Shown: positions 25,406-33,618 of the stretch, piece by piece
Layout of the letters: the number at the start of each line of letters is the position of its first letter
Position numbering within the stretch: the first letter of the stretch is position 1
From: Citreicoccus inhibens
GTDB taxonomy: Bacteria; Myxococcota; Myxococcia; Myxococcales; Myxococcaceae
Assembly (NCBI RefSeq): GCF_019039035.1
Contig: NZ_JAHNZT010000047.1
Span: 1-48,892, forward strand
Direction: 5' to 3'
DNA: 48,892 nucleotides
Notes under the pieces: generated by a model
The model's database searches: none
Seen by the model: the letters and a program-made list of their open reading frames with translations, nothing else
What the model was told of the DNA's origin: nothing
Translations under genes and position numbers: made by a program

Positions 25406-27031
25406 TCACCGCGCGCCGGCTTCCCTGGGTGACGGGGATGTGGCGAAGCGGCGGAAGAAGCTGTCGTCGTTCCAGCGGGGACGCTCGGCCGCATCCGCCA
25501 CCGCGCGCGTCAACGCGGAGAGGAATTGGACGAACCGCGCCGCGCCCTCTCGGTCCACGGGCTGCCGCACGTCATCCGAGGGCGCGTGATAGCGCTCAGG
25601 GAACCACTGCTTCATCAACCGCTCAGCGGTCGAACCCGGCTCGTAGCCGAACTTGAACGCGAGCGCGGGGATGCCCTCGCGCACGAACGAGTACTGATCG
25701 CTCCGGACGAACAGGAGGCGATCCGGCTCCGGATCCGCGAGCACCTTCACGCCACGCTCCGAGGCCACGCGACGCAGCGGCTCGATGAGCGAGGACTCGT
25801 TCATGCCCAGCGCCACCACGTGCGTGAAGGGAACCAGCGGCAAGAACATGTCCAGGTTCAAGTCCGCCACGCAGGAAGCCCCAGGCACGGGGAGATGCCG
25901 CGCGAGGTACCTCGACCCCAGGAGGCCCTTCTCTTCTCCCGTCACCAGCGCGAACAGCACGGTGCGCCGGGGCCTCACGGGCGCCTGGGCCAACGCACGC
26001 GCCACCTCCAGCACCGCGGCCACGCCCGAGGCGTTGTCCATGGCTCCGTTGTAGATGCGATCCCCACGCACGGGCTCGCCCACCCCGAGGTGATCCAGGT
26101 GCGCGGAGACGATGACATACTCGCGCGCGAGCACGGGATCCGCTCCAGGCAGAACACCGACCACGTTGACGGACGTGACGGGCTCGGTCGCGATGTCGAG
26201 CGTGGCCCGCAGGCGCCACGGCAGCTCGAACTTCGGCAGCGGCTTGCCGTCATTCGCCAGCGCCACCAGCTCGGCGTAGGAGTGTGGCGCGCCCTCGAAC
26301 CACACGCTGGCCCGCTGGGCATTCACGGTGACCTGCACCTTCAGGCGAGCGCCCTCTTGCAGCGCGGGGTCGGCGAAGAGCATCGCGGGATTCTTTCGCG
26401 CCGCCGCGGTGCGCTCCCACGGCACCTCGAGGAACTTCGGGTTCTGGAGCAGCACCACGCCCACGGCCCCCAGCCGCTCCAGCACCGCCGCGCGCTCCGT
26501 CCATGACGCATGGTGCGCCCGCTGCACGCCCGACACGTCTCGCGGACCACCACCCACGAGGATGACCGCCACCTTGCCTCGGAGGTCCAGGCTGGCGAAG
26601 TCGTCATGCCCCGCCTCGGGCATGGACAGCCCCTGCCCCACGAAGACGAGCGGCGCATCCACCGAGCCCGTCATCCCCGTGCGAGACACCAGGATGGCAT
26701 CCTGGCCCAGCATCAACGCTGTCTCGCGCCCGTCCCGCATGAGCGCCAGCCGCGACTTCTCCTCCACGAGCCGCCGCGAGCGCAGCGACATCTCTTGGGT
26801 ATAGCCACTCGGGAACGCGGGCTTCACGCCGAGCGACGACAGGGTGTCCGCCACATAGGCCGCCGCCTTGCGGTGCCCCTCGCTGCCGGTGGCGCGGCCC
26901 TCCAATGCATCACTCGCGAGGAACTCCACGTGCGCCCACCACCGCGCCGCATCCGATGGCGGCGGGGATGCCGCCTCGACCGGGGACGCCACCCACAGCC
27001 CGAGGAAGACGAGGACGGCGACACGGCGCAT
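25406..27031 (-). CDS. Secreted M28-family zinc aminopeptidase
   Basis: 541 residues beginning MRRVAVLVFLGLWVASPVEA, a signal peptide. Residues about 115-265 contain an inserted PA-like domain (LVFVGQGLSMP, LRGKVAVILVGGGP). The peptidase core shows the ordered M28 ligands: SAHLDHLG (His, Asp), NGAMDNASG (Asp), VTGEEKGLLGS (Glu-Glu), VADLNLDM (Asp) and a late His in ERYHAPSDD. This predicts an extracellular or periplasmic two-zinc aminopeptidase. I chose the ATG at 27031 so the signal peptide is N-terminal; the frame extends to 27082. The ribosome site is weak. The peptide specificity cannot be told from the sequence. Confidence 0.9.
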   Translation of the reverse strand: MRRVAVLVFLGLWVASPVEAASPPPSDAARWWAHVEFLASDALEGRATGSEGHRKAAAYVADTLSSLGVKPAFPSGYTQEMSLRSRRLVEEKSRLALMRDGRETALMLGQDAILVSRTGMTGSVDAPLVFVGQGLSMPEAGHDDFASLDLRGKVAVILVGGGPRDVSGVQRAHHASWTERAAVLERLGAVGVVLLQNPKFLEVPWERTAAARKNPAMLFADPALQEGARLKVQVTVNAQRASVWFEGAPHSYAELVALANDGKPLPKFELPWRLRATLDIATEPVTSVNVVGVLPGADPVLAREYVIVSAHLDHLGVGEPVRGDRIYNGAMDNASGVAAVLEVARALAQAPVRPRRTVLFALVTGEEKGLLGSRYLARHLPVPGASCVADLNLDMFLPLVPFTHVVALGMNESSLIEPLRRVASERGVKVLADPEPDRLLFVRSDQYSFVREGIPALAFKFGYEPGSTAERLMKQWFPERYHAPSDDVRQPVDREGAARFVQFLSALTRAVADAAERPRWNDDSFFRRFATSPSPREAGAR

Positions 27032-27109
27032 GGGGGCTCGCTTTCGTGGAGGGAACCGACAACCCTCCCCGTGCGGGGACATTCCACGTCCCCACCGCGG
27101 GCCTTCGGC

Positions 27110-29137
27110 TCAGGAGGGCTGGCCCAGCCTACGCCCGCGGGCCTCCGCGAGCGTCCGCGCATCGAGCAGCACGGCCACCTTCTCCTGCGCGGAGAGGGGC
27201 TCGGGCACGGAGGCCAGCAGCTTGCGCCGACCGGACGCGAGCGCCCCCGCCACGCCCGACGACGAGGGCTGCTCCTCCAGAAGCGCCAGATGGAGCGTGT
27301 GCGCCCGAGCGTCCGACAGGACGTGGTCCACGGCATCCTCCACCGTCGCGGCGCCGTCCTCGGTCAACACCTGGGCACGTGCCAGCACGGCCGGCGGGGC
27401 CACCTCCTCGGGGATGAGGAAGAGCCCGTGCCGCTCGGCCCACAGGCCCAGCGACGCGCGCGCGGTGAAGACCGACAACGGGATGGACAGCAGGAGACCC
27501 GCCACCACGGGCACGGCCCATGCCAGCAATCCCGGCGAGAACACCCAGAGCAGCACCGCGAGCCCCACGCCCACGGCGGTGTGCACCGCGTGGCGCCGGG
27601 CGGCCTCGGCCCAGGGCAGGTCCGCGTCGTCCCGCTGCTGGCTCGACCACGACACGCGGTACCCCAGGATGGTACCGAACACGAAGTGTGACTGGAACAG
27701 CATCATCACCGGCGCGAGCAGCGTGGACAGCACGCCTTCGATGAGCACGCTCAGCACCAGCCTCGCGCGCCCGCCCATGTTCGCCGCCACGTCCGAGCGC
27801 GCGAACACCCGCGCGACGCCGAGCAGCCGAGGCAACCACAACATCGCCAGCGACACGGCCATCAAGCGCAGCGCGGCGGGCGAATCGAAGGTCGCGCCGC
27901 TGGCCAGCACGGCGTCCACGCCCCCGAAGCGCGAAGGCTGCGTGAGCCACGCGTGCGCCGCGGACACGAGCCCCGCCACGAGGAACAGCAACCACAAGGG
28001 CGAGGCCACGTAGGACATCACGCCCATCAGGAAGTGCGCCCGGCTCATCGGGTGCAGTCCACCCGCGAGCACCAGGCTCAGGTGCTGGAGGTTGCCCTGG
28101 CACCAGCGCCGGTCTCGCTGCGCATACGTCAGCAGGTTGGGAGGGGGTTGCTCGTAGCTGCCCCCCATGTCCGCGAGCAACCAGACGGTGTAGCCCGCGC
28201 GCCGCATCAGCGCGGCCTCCACGAAGTCGTGGCTCAGGATGTGCCCACCGAAGGGCTGCTGCCCGGGCAGCACCGGCAGGCCGCAGTGCTCGATGAACGC
28301 CGACATGCGCAGGATGGCGTTGTGGCCCCAGTAGTTGGACTCGCCGAGCTGCCACGCCGCCGCGCCCGCGGCCACCACGGGGCCATACACCCGGCCCGCG
28401 AACTGCTGGAGTCGCGCGAACAAGGTCGAGCGCCCCACGCACAGGGGCGGCGCCTGGAGGATGCCCGCGCCCGGGTTCAGCTCCATCAGGCGCGCCATGC
28501 GCACCACGGTGGCACCGTCCATCAAGCTGTCCGCGTCGAGGACGAACAGGAAGTCGTGGCGCCGGCCCCAACGCTCGCAGAACTCGGTCAGGTTGCCGGC
28601 CTTCTTGCCGGTGTTGTCCGTCCGCCGGCGGTAGAAGATGCGCCCCTGCCCGCCCACGCGCCGGCACAGCTCGGACCAGGCCAGCTCCTCGGCCACCCAG
28701 GCCTCGGCCCGCGTCGAGTCGCTCAGCACGTAGAAGTCGAAGGCGTCCAGGTGGCCCGTCGCCTCGATGGACTCGTAGGTGGCCTGCACGTGCGCGAAGA
28801 CGGCCGCGGGGTCCTCGTTGTGGATGGGCATCACCACCGCGGTGCGGCTCTGCAGCGGAGCCGCCTCCCGCTCAGCGTCGGGCCAACGCAGGCCCGGCAC
28901 GCGCCGCCCCGAGGCCAACTGCACGAAGCCCGCGACCGCCGCCCAGAAGGACAGCGAGATCCACGCGAAGCACGGAGTGAACAGCGCCAGGACGACCCAC
29001 TCGGGCGCGGTGGTCCCTCCCGCGCTCAGCAGCCGGGACATCTCCACCGCCGCGGCCAGCGTGGAGGCTCCCGCGAGGCCGAGCACCCACGCGCGGCGGA
29101 GCCCGGCGGAACCGGGCGAGAACGAATGGGCCTGCAT
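27110..29137 (-). CDS. opgH: Glucan glucosyltransferase OpgH
   Basis: 675 residues, inner-membrane GT2 that makes the beta-glucan backbone of osmoregulated periplasmic glucans from UDP-glucose and exports it. Visible motifs: VVMPIHNEDP, FYVLSDSTRAEAW, FYRRRTDNTGKKAGN, the metal-binding VLDADSLMDG, ILSHDFVEAALMRRAG and the acceptor/product motif RRWCQGNLQHL. About eight membrane helices are visible, two before and the rest after the catalytic domain. The start is just before the first helix, so the roughly 135-residue cytoplasmic N-terminal domain of E. coli OpgH (847 aa) is absent. It lies 16 bp downstream of the small gene at 29154, with AAGG five bases before the ATG. Confidence 0.93.
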   Translation of the reverse strand: MQAHSFSPGSAGLRRAWVLGLAGASTLAAAVEMSRLLSAGGTTAPEWVVLALFTPCFAWISLSFWAAVAGFVQLASGRRVPGLRWPDAEREAAPLQSRTAVVMPIHNEDPAAVFAHVQATYESIEATGHLDAFDFYVLSDSTRAEAWVAEELAWSELCRRVGGQGRIFYRRRTDNTGKKAGNLTEFCERWGRRHDFLFVLDADSLMDGATVVRMARLMELNPGAGILQAPPLCVGRSTLFARLQQFAGRVYGPVVAAGAAAWQLGESNYWGHNAILRMSAFIEHCGLPVLPGQQPFGGHILSHDFVEAALMRRAGYTVWLLADMGGSYEQPPPNLLTYAQRDRRWCQGNLQHLSLVLAGGLHPMSRAHFLMGVMSYVASPLWLLFLVAGLVSAAHAWLTQPSRFGGVDAVLASGATFDSPAALRLMAVSLAMLWLPRLLGVARVFARSDVAANMGGRARLVLSVLIEGVLSTLLAPVMMLFQSHFVFGTILGYRVSWSSQQRDDADLPWAEAARRHAVHTAVGVGLAVLLWVFSPGLLAWAVPVVAGLLLSIPLSVFTARASLGLWAERHGLFLIPEEVAPPAVLARAQVLTEDGAATVEDAVDHVLSDARAHTLHLALLEEQPSSSGVAGALASGRRKLLASVPEPLSAQEKVAVLLDARTLAEARGRRLGQPS

Positions 29138-29153
29138 GGGGACCTTGTCGCAA

Positions 29154-29660
29154 TCAGGGCGAGGTGGAGACGCCCGGCTGACCGAGCCGCAGCCACCGCC
29201 GCAGCAGCTCCGCCAGCGGGTTGAGCACCAACACCTGCTCGGGCATCACGGACGGCGCGGCGTGCGGCACGGGCACGGGCACCGCGTCGCGGAAGGTCCG
29301 GCGCCAGGCCTCGGGCAGGTGGCGCGGCTCCCGCAGGAGCACGTCCGCGCCCAGGCGCGCGGCATCCACGAGGACGAAGGCCGCGCGGCCACGGGAGAGC
29401 AGCTTACCGCTCGCGTGCGAGGGCCCGAGCAGCTCGCCCAGCCACGCCTCCACCCGCTCGCGGGCCAGCGCCAGGGCGACGTCCGGCGAGACACCCGCGC
29501 CGCGCGCCGACAGCACCCAACTGGCCAGCCGCTCCAGGTCAGCGCGCGTGGTGAAGCCAAAGTCGCGGAAGAAAGCGTCGAGCGCGTTGCGAGTGTCCTG
29601 GCGGTCCGCGAAGAGGATGGGCGCGGACAGGCGGGAGGGCAGCAGCGTCACGGAATCCAC
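29154..29660 (-). CDS. Unknown 168-aa protein between opgG and opgH
   Basis: No signal peptide or membrane segment. It is mostly helical (RNALDAFFRDFGFTTRADLERLASW, VALALARERVEAWLGELLG) and ends VLVLNPLAELLRRWLRL. Its ATG overlaps the opgG stop by 13 bases and it ends 16 bases before opgH, so it is clearly in the operon. I do not recognise it. Because OpgH here lacks the usual cytoplasmic N-terminal region, a separate cytoplasmic partner is possible, but this is a guess from position only. Confidence 0.7.
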   Translation of the reverse strand: MDSVTLLPSRLSAPILFADRQDTRNALDAFFRDFGFTTRADLERLASWVLSARGAGVSPDVALALARERVEAWLGELLGPSHASGKLLSRGRAAFVLVDAARLGADVLLREPRHLPEAWRRTFRDAVPVPVPHAAPSVMPEQVLVLNPLAELLRRWLRLGQPGVSTSP

Positions 29661-31186
29661 AGGTCGCTCCAGGTCTCGGTGAGAGTCTCGGAACCGCGTT
29701 TCAGGAAGCAGCGGAGCTCGACGGGCGAGTCCCCGTCAGGCACCAGCTCAAAAGTGGCGCGCCATCCGCCGGTCACGGCATGCGGCTGCGCGATGGGATG
29801 CAACACCTGCCCTCGCGAGGCGGTGACGACTGCCTCCACGGGGCCTTCCGCGCTCGAACCCGCGCGGGTGAAGTCGATGACGAAGCGTCGGGCCCCCTTC
29901 ACGCTGCCCGCCGCGACGCGCGTGGCGGACACGCTGCCCGGAGTCGGCACGCCCTGAGGAGCCGCGCCCCAGGACAGGCGATAGGCGAAGCGCAGCGCGG
30001 TGCCCGGAACGACAGGCGCGTCCGGGACCCAGAACGCGACGATGTTGTCGTCCATCTCGCTCGCGGTGGGGATCTCCACCAGCCGCACCGAGCCAGGCCC
30101 CCAGTCGCCCACCGGCTCCACCCAGGCGCTCGGACGCAGCTCGTAGCGCGCCTCCAGGTCCTCGTAGCTGGTGAAGGCCTGGTCCCGCTGCAAGAGACCG
30201 AAGCCGCGCGGGTTGTCCGCCCGGAAACTGGCGACACTCAGGTGCGGGGGGTTCTCCAGGGGGCGCCACAGCTTCTCGCCCTCCTTCATCCAGATGGCGA
30301 GCCCGTCCGAGTCGTGCACCTCGGGGCGGAAGTCATCGAACGCGCCCCGGTCGTTCTCGCCGAACTGGTACATGCTGGTGAGGGGCGCCACGCCGAGCTG
30401 CCGCACGGCCTTGCGCGCGAACAGCGACGCCTCCACCTCCATGACCGTCCGCTCGCCCGGATGGATGACGAAGCGGTACGCCCCGGCCACGCTCGGGCCA
30501 TCCAGGAGCGCGTGGACCACCACGCGCGCCTCGCCCGGGGCCGGCGTCTCCAGCCAGAACTCGCGGAACGATGGGAACTCCTCACCGCCCGGCAGCCCGG
30601 TGTCGATGGCCAGACCGCGCGCGGACAGCCCGTAGCGGTTGCCCTGCCCCAGTCCTCGGAAGTAGCTGGCCCCGAGGAACGCCACCAACTCGTCCATGAC
30701 ATCGGGCCGGTTGAGCGGATACGCCAGCCGGAAGCCCGCGAACCCCTCGGACTTCGCCAGCGGCGGCACCTTCACGAGCGGCCCGTAGGTGAAGAGCGAC
30801 GGCGAGAACGCGAGGGGCCGCGACCGGCCGCCCTCCACCACGTTCATCGCCACCGGCCGCGGGAAGAAGAGGCCCGGGTGGAAGAACTGGGCCTGGAACG
30901 GCAACCCCGCGGTCCGCCACAGCGCCTGGTCCGCGCGATAGCGGATGTCGCGATAGGCGTCATAGGACAGGTTCGCGTACTCCGGGGGGACCCCCACGGG
31001 CGGCTCGCGGTAGGGCCTCGCGGCCAGGGCCCGGGCACGCTCCCGGACGACCTCGGCGGAGAACGCCACCGTCCCGCTCGCTCGCCCCCCCGGAGTCGCG
31101 GCCTCCCCGCCAAAGCAGGCAAGCAGCACCAGGAGGCATCCCCCGAGCATCCACGAGCGACGCGACGATGGCTGCCACTGCTTCAA
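29648..31186 (-). CDS. opgG: Periplasmic glucan biosynthesis protein OpgG/OpgD
   Basis: 512 residues, periplasmic, acts on the glucan made by OpgH. Starts LKQWQPSSRR with a hydrophobic signal MLGGCLLVLLACFGGEAA. Family signatures include YDAYRDIRYR, FHPGLFFPRPV, ASYFRGLGQGNRYGLSARGLAI, LTSMYQFGEND, HDSDGLAIWM and RGFGLLQRDQAFTSYEDLEARYE. I chose the TTG at 31186 because GGAGG is nine bases upstream; the frame upstream to 31471 lacks a signal-like start. The cysteine in LLAC could make it a lipoprotein. First gene of the opgG - unknown - opgH operon. Confidence 0.92.
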   Translation of the reverse strand: MKQWQPSSRRSWMLGGCLLVLLACFGGEAATPGGRASGTVAFSAEVVRERARALAARPYREPPVGVPPEYANLSYDAYRDIRYRADQALWRTAGLPFQAQFFHPGLFFPRPVAMNVVEGGRSRPLAFSPSLFTYGPLVKVPPLAKSEGFAGFRLAYPLNRPDVMDELVAFLGASYFRGLGQGNRYGLSARGLAIDTGLPGGEEFPSFREFWLETPAPGEARVVVHALLDGPSVAGAYRFVIHPGERTVMEVEASLFARKAVRQLGVAPLTSMYQFGENDRGAFDDFRPEVHDSDGLAIWMKEGEKLWRPLENPPHLSVASFRADNPRGFGLLQRDQAFTSYEDLEARYELRPSAWVEPVGDWGPGSVRLVEIPTASEMDDNIVAFWVPDAPVVPGTALRFAYRLSWGAAPQGVPTPGSVSATRVAAGSVKGARRFVIDFTRAGSSAEGPVEAVVTASRGQVLHPIAQPHAVTGGWRATFELVPDGDSPVELRCFLKRGSETLTETWSDLWIP

Positions 31187-31767
31187 GACGGCATTCCTCC
31201 GCAGGCGGCCGCGGGAACGCGGCGCAATGCGGCAGCCCCTCGCAACACACGTGCCATGCGTCAGGACCACCCCACGCCCGGGGCGGCTCCGGGGGAAGCC
31301 CTCCCCACCTCCTCGCGCCCCCAAGCGCTTCCGGCCCAGACACGCACGCAAAGCGAACAAATCCAGTTCGCCACGTGAACGAACTGTGGAGGAGAGGGGC
31401 AACACCTCCAGGCGTGCTGTCCGATTCCTCCACAGCAGGACGCGCCGTAGCTGCTGCCTTCCATTAGGCACCCCATCATTCCACGCGTGTCAGGGGCCTC
31501 TGACGCGGGGAGCGAGGGAGCGAGCCGCAGGGCGCCCGGCCGAAAGGATTTCCCGCGACAAGGCAGCGCGAAGCGGGCAGTGTGCGCCGCCGTCAGCGCC
31601 GCGGAATGCACCGGGGCGGGCTGCTTGTTCCACCAGTTCTCAGGCGCTTCGGGCCATCGGGTCCGACCGCGCACCGCCCAGGCGCCCTCGATATCCGAGC
31701 GAGCGCGCTGCGCGGGCGGCCCTCCACCTGGGAGGGACCGCGCCACCCACACTCGCTTCAGGACCTC
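31187..31767. other. 581-bp intergenic region with overlapping inverted repeats
   Basis: Divergent region between opgG and the DEAD-box helicase. No gene is visible. It is richer in A+T around 31340-31500 and contains two overlapping inverted repeats (31364-31435, described separately). No clear -35/-10 pair stands out on either strand. Confidence 0.6.
31364..31435. promoter_or_regulatory. Overlapping inverted repeats, possible leader RNA switch or operator
   Basis: First repeat: CAGTTCG (31364-31370) and CGAACTG (31380-31386) around a CACGTG centre. Second: CTGTGGAGGA (31384-31393) and TCCTCCACAG (31426-31435). They share bases 31384-31386, so the fully paired forms compete. The element lies 178 bp upstream of opgG and 332 bp upstream of the helicase. 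Confidence 0.45.
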
Positions 31768-33228
31768 ATGACTTTCGACGATCTTCAGCTCCACGACGCC
31801 TTGCTCCGTGCGGTCAAGGCCGAGGGCTACACCACCCCCACCCCCATCCAGACCAAGGCCATCCCCCACGCGCTCGCGGGCAAGGATGTGCTGGGTGTGG
31901 CGCAGACGGGCACGGGCAAGACGGCGGCGTTCGCGCTGCCCATCCTCCAGCGGCTGAGCGCGAAGGCGCCTCCGGGCGGCACGCGCCCCATCCGTTGCCT
32001 GGTGCTCACGCCCACGCGCGAGCTGGCCAGCCAGGTGGGCGACAGCTTCGCCACGTACGGCAAGAACCTTCCCCTGCGCCACACCGTCGTGTTCGGCGGC
32101 GTGGGACAGACGCCGCAGGTGCAGGCGCTGCGTCAGGGCATGGACATCCTGGTCGCCACGCCCGGGCGTCTGTTGGACCTGATGGATCAGGGCTTCGTGT
32201 CGCTGCGCTCGCTCGAGGTGTTCGTGCTCGACGAGGCGGACCGCATGCTCGACATGGGCTTCATCCACGACGTGCGCAAGGTCATCAAGGCCCTGCCGCC
32301 GGTGCGCCAGACGCTGTTCTTCAGCGCCACGCTGCCCCCGGACATCATGGACCTGGCGCGCAACATCCTGCGTGACCCGGTGCGCGTGGAAGTGACGCCC
32401 GCGTCCAGCACGGCGGAGACCGTGAGCCAGCAGGTGTACTTCGTGGAGCGCGAGCAGAAGCGCGCGCTGCTCACGCACCTGCTCAAGGACGGCGCCATCC
32501 CGCGCGCGCTCGTCTTCACGCGCACGAAGCACGGCGCCAATCGCGTGGCCAAGCAGCTCACGTCCTCGGGCGTGCGCGCGGATGCCATCCACGGAAACAA
32601 GAGCCAGAACGCGCGGGAGCGCGCGCTGGACGAGTTCCGCTCGGGCGCGCTCCGGGTCCTCGTCGCGACCGACATCGCGGCGCGCGGCATCGACATCGAC
32701 GGGCTCAGCCACGTCATCAACTTCGATCTGCCCAACGTCCCCGAGCAGTACGTGCACCGCATTGGCCGCACCGGCCGCGCGGGCGCCAGCGGCATGGCCG
32801 TCTCGTTCTGCGACCGCGAGGAGCGCGAGTACCTGCGCGACATCGAGCGCACCATCCGCCGCAGCGTCCCCGTGGCGGTGGCGGATCCGGCCTTCCGCTC
32901 CAGCGTCCCGGCGACGGCCGAGGTCGATGAGCCCGTGCGTCACAGCTCGGGTCGTCCGCAGTCGTCGGGCCGTCCGCAGAACAACGGCGGCGGGCGTGGC
33001 GACAACGCCTCGCGGCGGCGGCGTGGCGGGGGGGGAGGCCGTGGTGGCGGGGGCGGTCGTGGGCAGGCGCGTCCGTCGGGGGGAGCCGGCGGCAACGCGA
33101 TGGCACCTCGGAGCGACTCCGGTCGCCCGCCCGCGCAGGCACGGCCCGCCTCGGCGAGCTCCGCGCCCACCGCGAACCCAAGCGCTCCGCCTCCGCCCGC
33201 GCGGCGCACTGCCCCCAAGTGGGGCTGA
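31768..33228 (+). CDS. DEAD-box RNA helicase (RhlE type)
   Basis: 486 residues. All helicase motifs are present: Q motif [26 protein letters not shown], motif I AQTGTGKT, Ia PTRELASQ, Ib [39 protein letters not shown] and [12 protein letters not shown]. The C-terminal 110 residues are basic, glycine-rich and Arg/Gly-repeated ([16 protein letters not shown]), typical of RNA-binding tails that broaden substrate use. It probably remodels structured RNA or ribosomal precursors. I chose the ATG at 31768 (AGGA four bases upstream, core family start) rather than the long open frame to 31582. Confidence 0.93.
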   Translation: MTFDDLQLHDALLRAVKAEGYTTPTPIQTKAIPHALAGKDVLGVAQTGTGKTAAFALPILQRLSAKAPPGGTRPIRCLVLTPTRELASQVGDSFATYGKNLPLRHTVVFGGVGQTPQVQALRQGMDILVATPGRLLDLMDQGFVSLRSLEVFVLDEADRMLDMGFIHDVRKVIKALPPVRQTLFFSATLPPDIMDLARNILRDPVRVEVTPASSTAETVSQQVYFVEREQKRALLTHLLKDGAIPRALVFTRTKHGANRVAKQLTSSGVRADAIHGNKSQNARERALDEFRSGALRVLVATDIAARGIDIDGLSHVINFDLPNVPEQYVHRIGRTGRAGASGMAVSFCDREEREYLRDIERTIRRSVPVAVADPAFRSSVPATAEVDEPVRHSSGRPQSSGRPQNNGGGRGDNASRRRRGGGGGRGGGGGRGQARPSGGAGGNAMAPRSDSGRPPAQARPASASSAPTANPSAPPPPARRTAPKWG

Positions 33229-33618
33229 GCCACACGGCAACACGGCTCGGTCCCGAAGCGCGCTGACGCCGGCTTCGGGATCGAGCTTCAAAGCGCGGCA
33301 CCATGCGAGCCGCTCACGGGCATCGTCATCCGTGCGATGCCCCGTCAGGCCCGGTCTCCACCGCGCGGCCCGGCCTGCTCCAAGTCCTCCCAGCTGACGC
33401 AGTCACGAGTCTCCCGCTGGCAACCTCTCCTGTGCGTGAAACATGGCGCGCACAGGACAGGCTGTCGGTGTGGAGACTCGTCGCGTCGCACGTGGCGCTC
33501 GCCTGCTCGATCGCACGCGTCTCGCGAAGCGCTGGGCTGACCTTGTGAGGTCCGCCCGACCCCGACTACGGTCCGCCCCGGATGCTCACTTTCCACGCTC
33601 CAGGACAGCCCTCGGCCC
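33229..33618. other. 390-bp intergenic region
   Basis: Holds the helicase terminator (33251-33280) and presumably the kinase promoter. A loose TTGTGA-N18-TACGGT pair lies shortly before the kinase start. I see no gene in it. Confidence 0.55.
33251..33280 (+). terminator. Helicase terminator
   Basis: Nine-base perfect arms TCCCGAAGC (33251-33259) / GCTTCGGGA (33272-33280), 23 bases past the helicase stop; no strong U-tract. Confidence 0.5.

Noticed and set aside
29138-29660. The 168-aa ORF as a frameshifted N-terminal half of opgH.
   Set aside because: opgH has its own start with a good ribosome site after a 16-bp gap, and the small protein does not resemble the E. coli OpgH N-terminus by eye.
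33303-33548. Small plus-strand ORFs between the helicase and kinase genes.
   Set aside because: No ribosome site, Arg/Pro/His-rich shadow-like composition and no domain.
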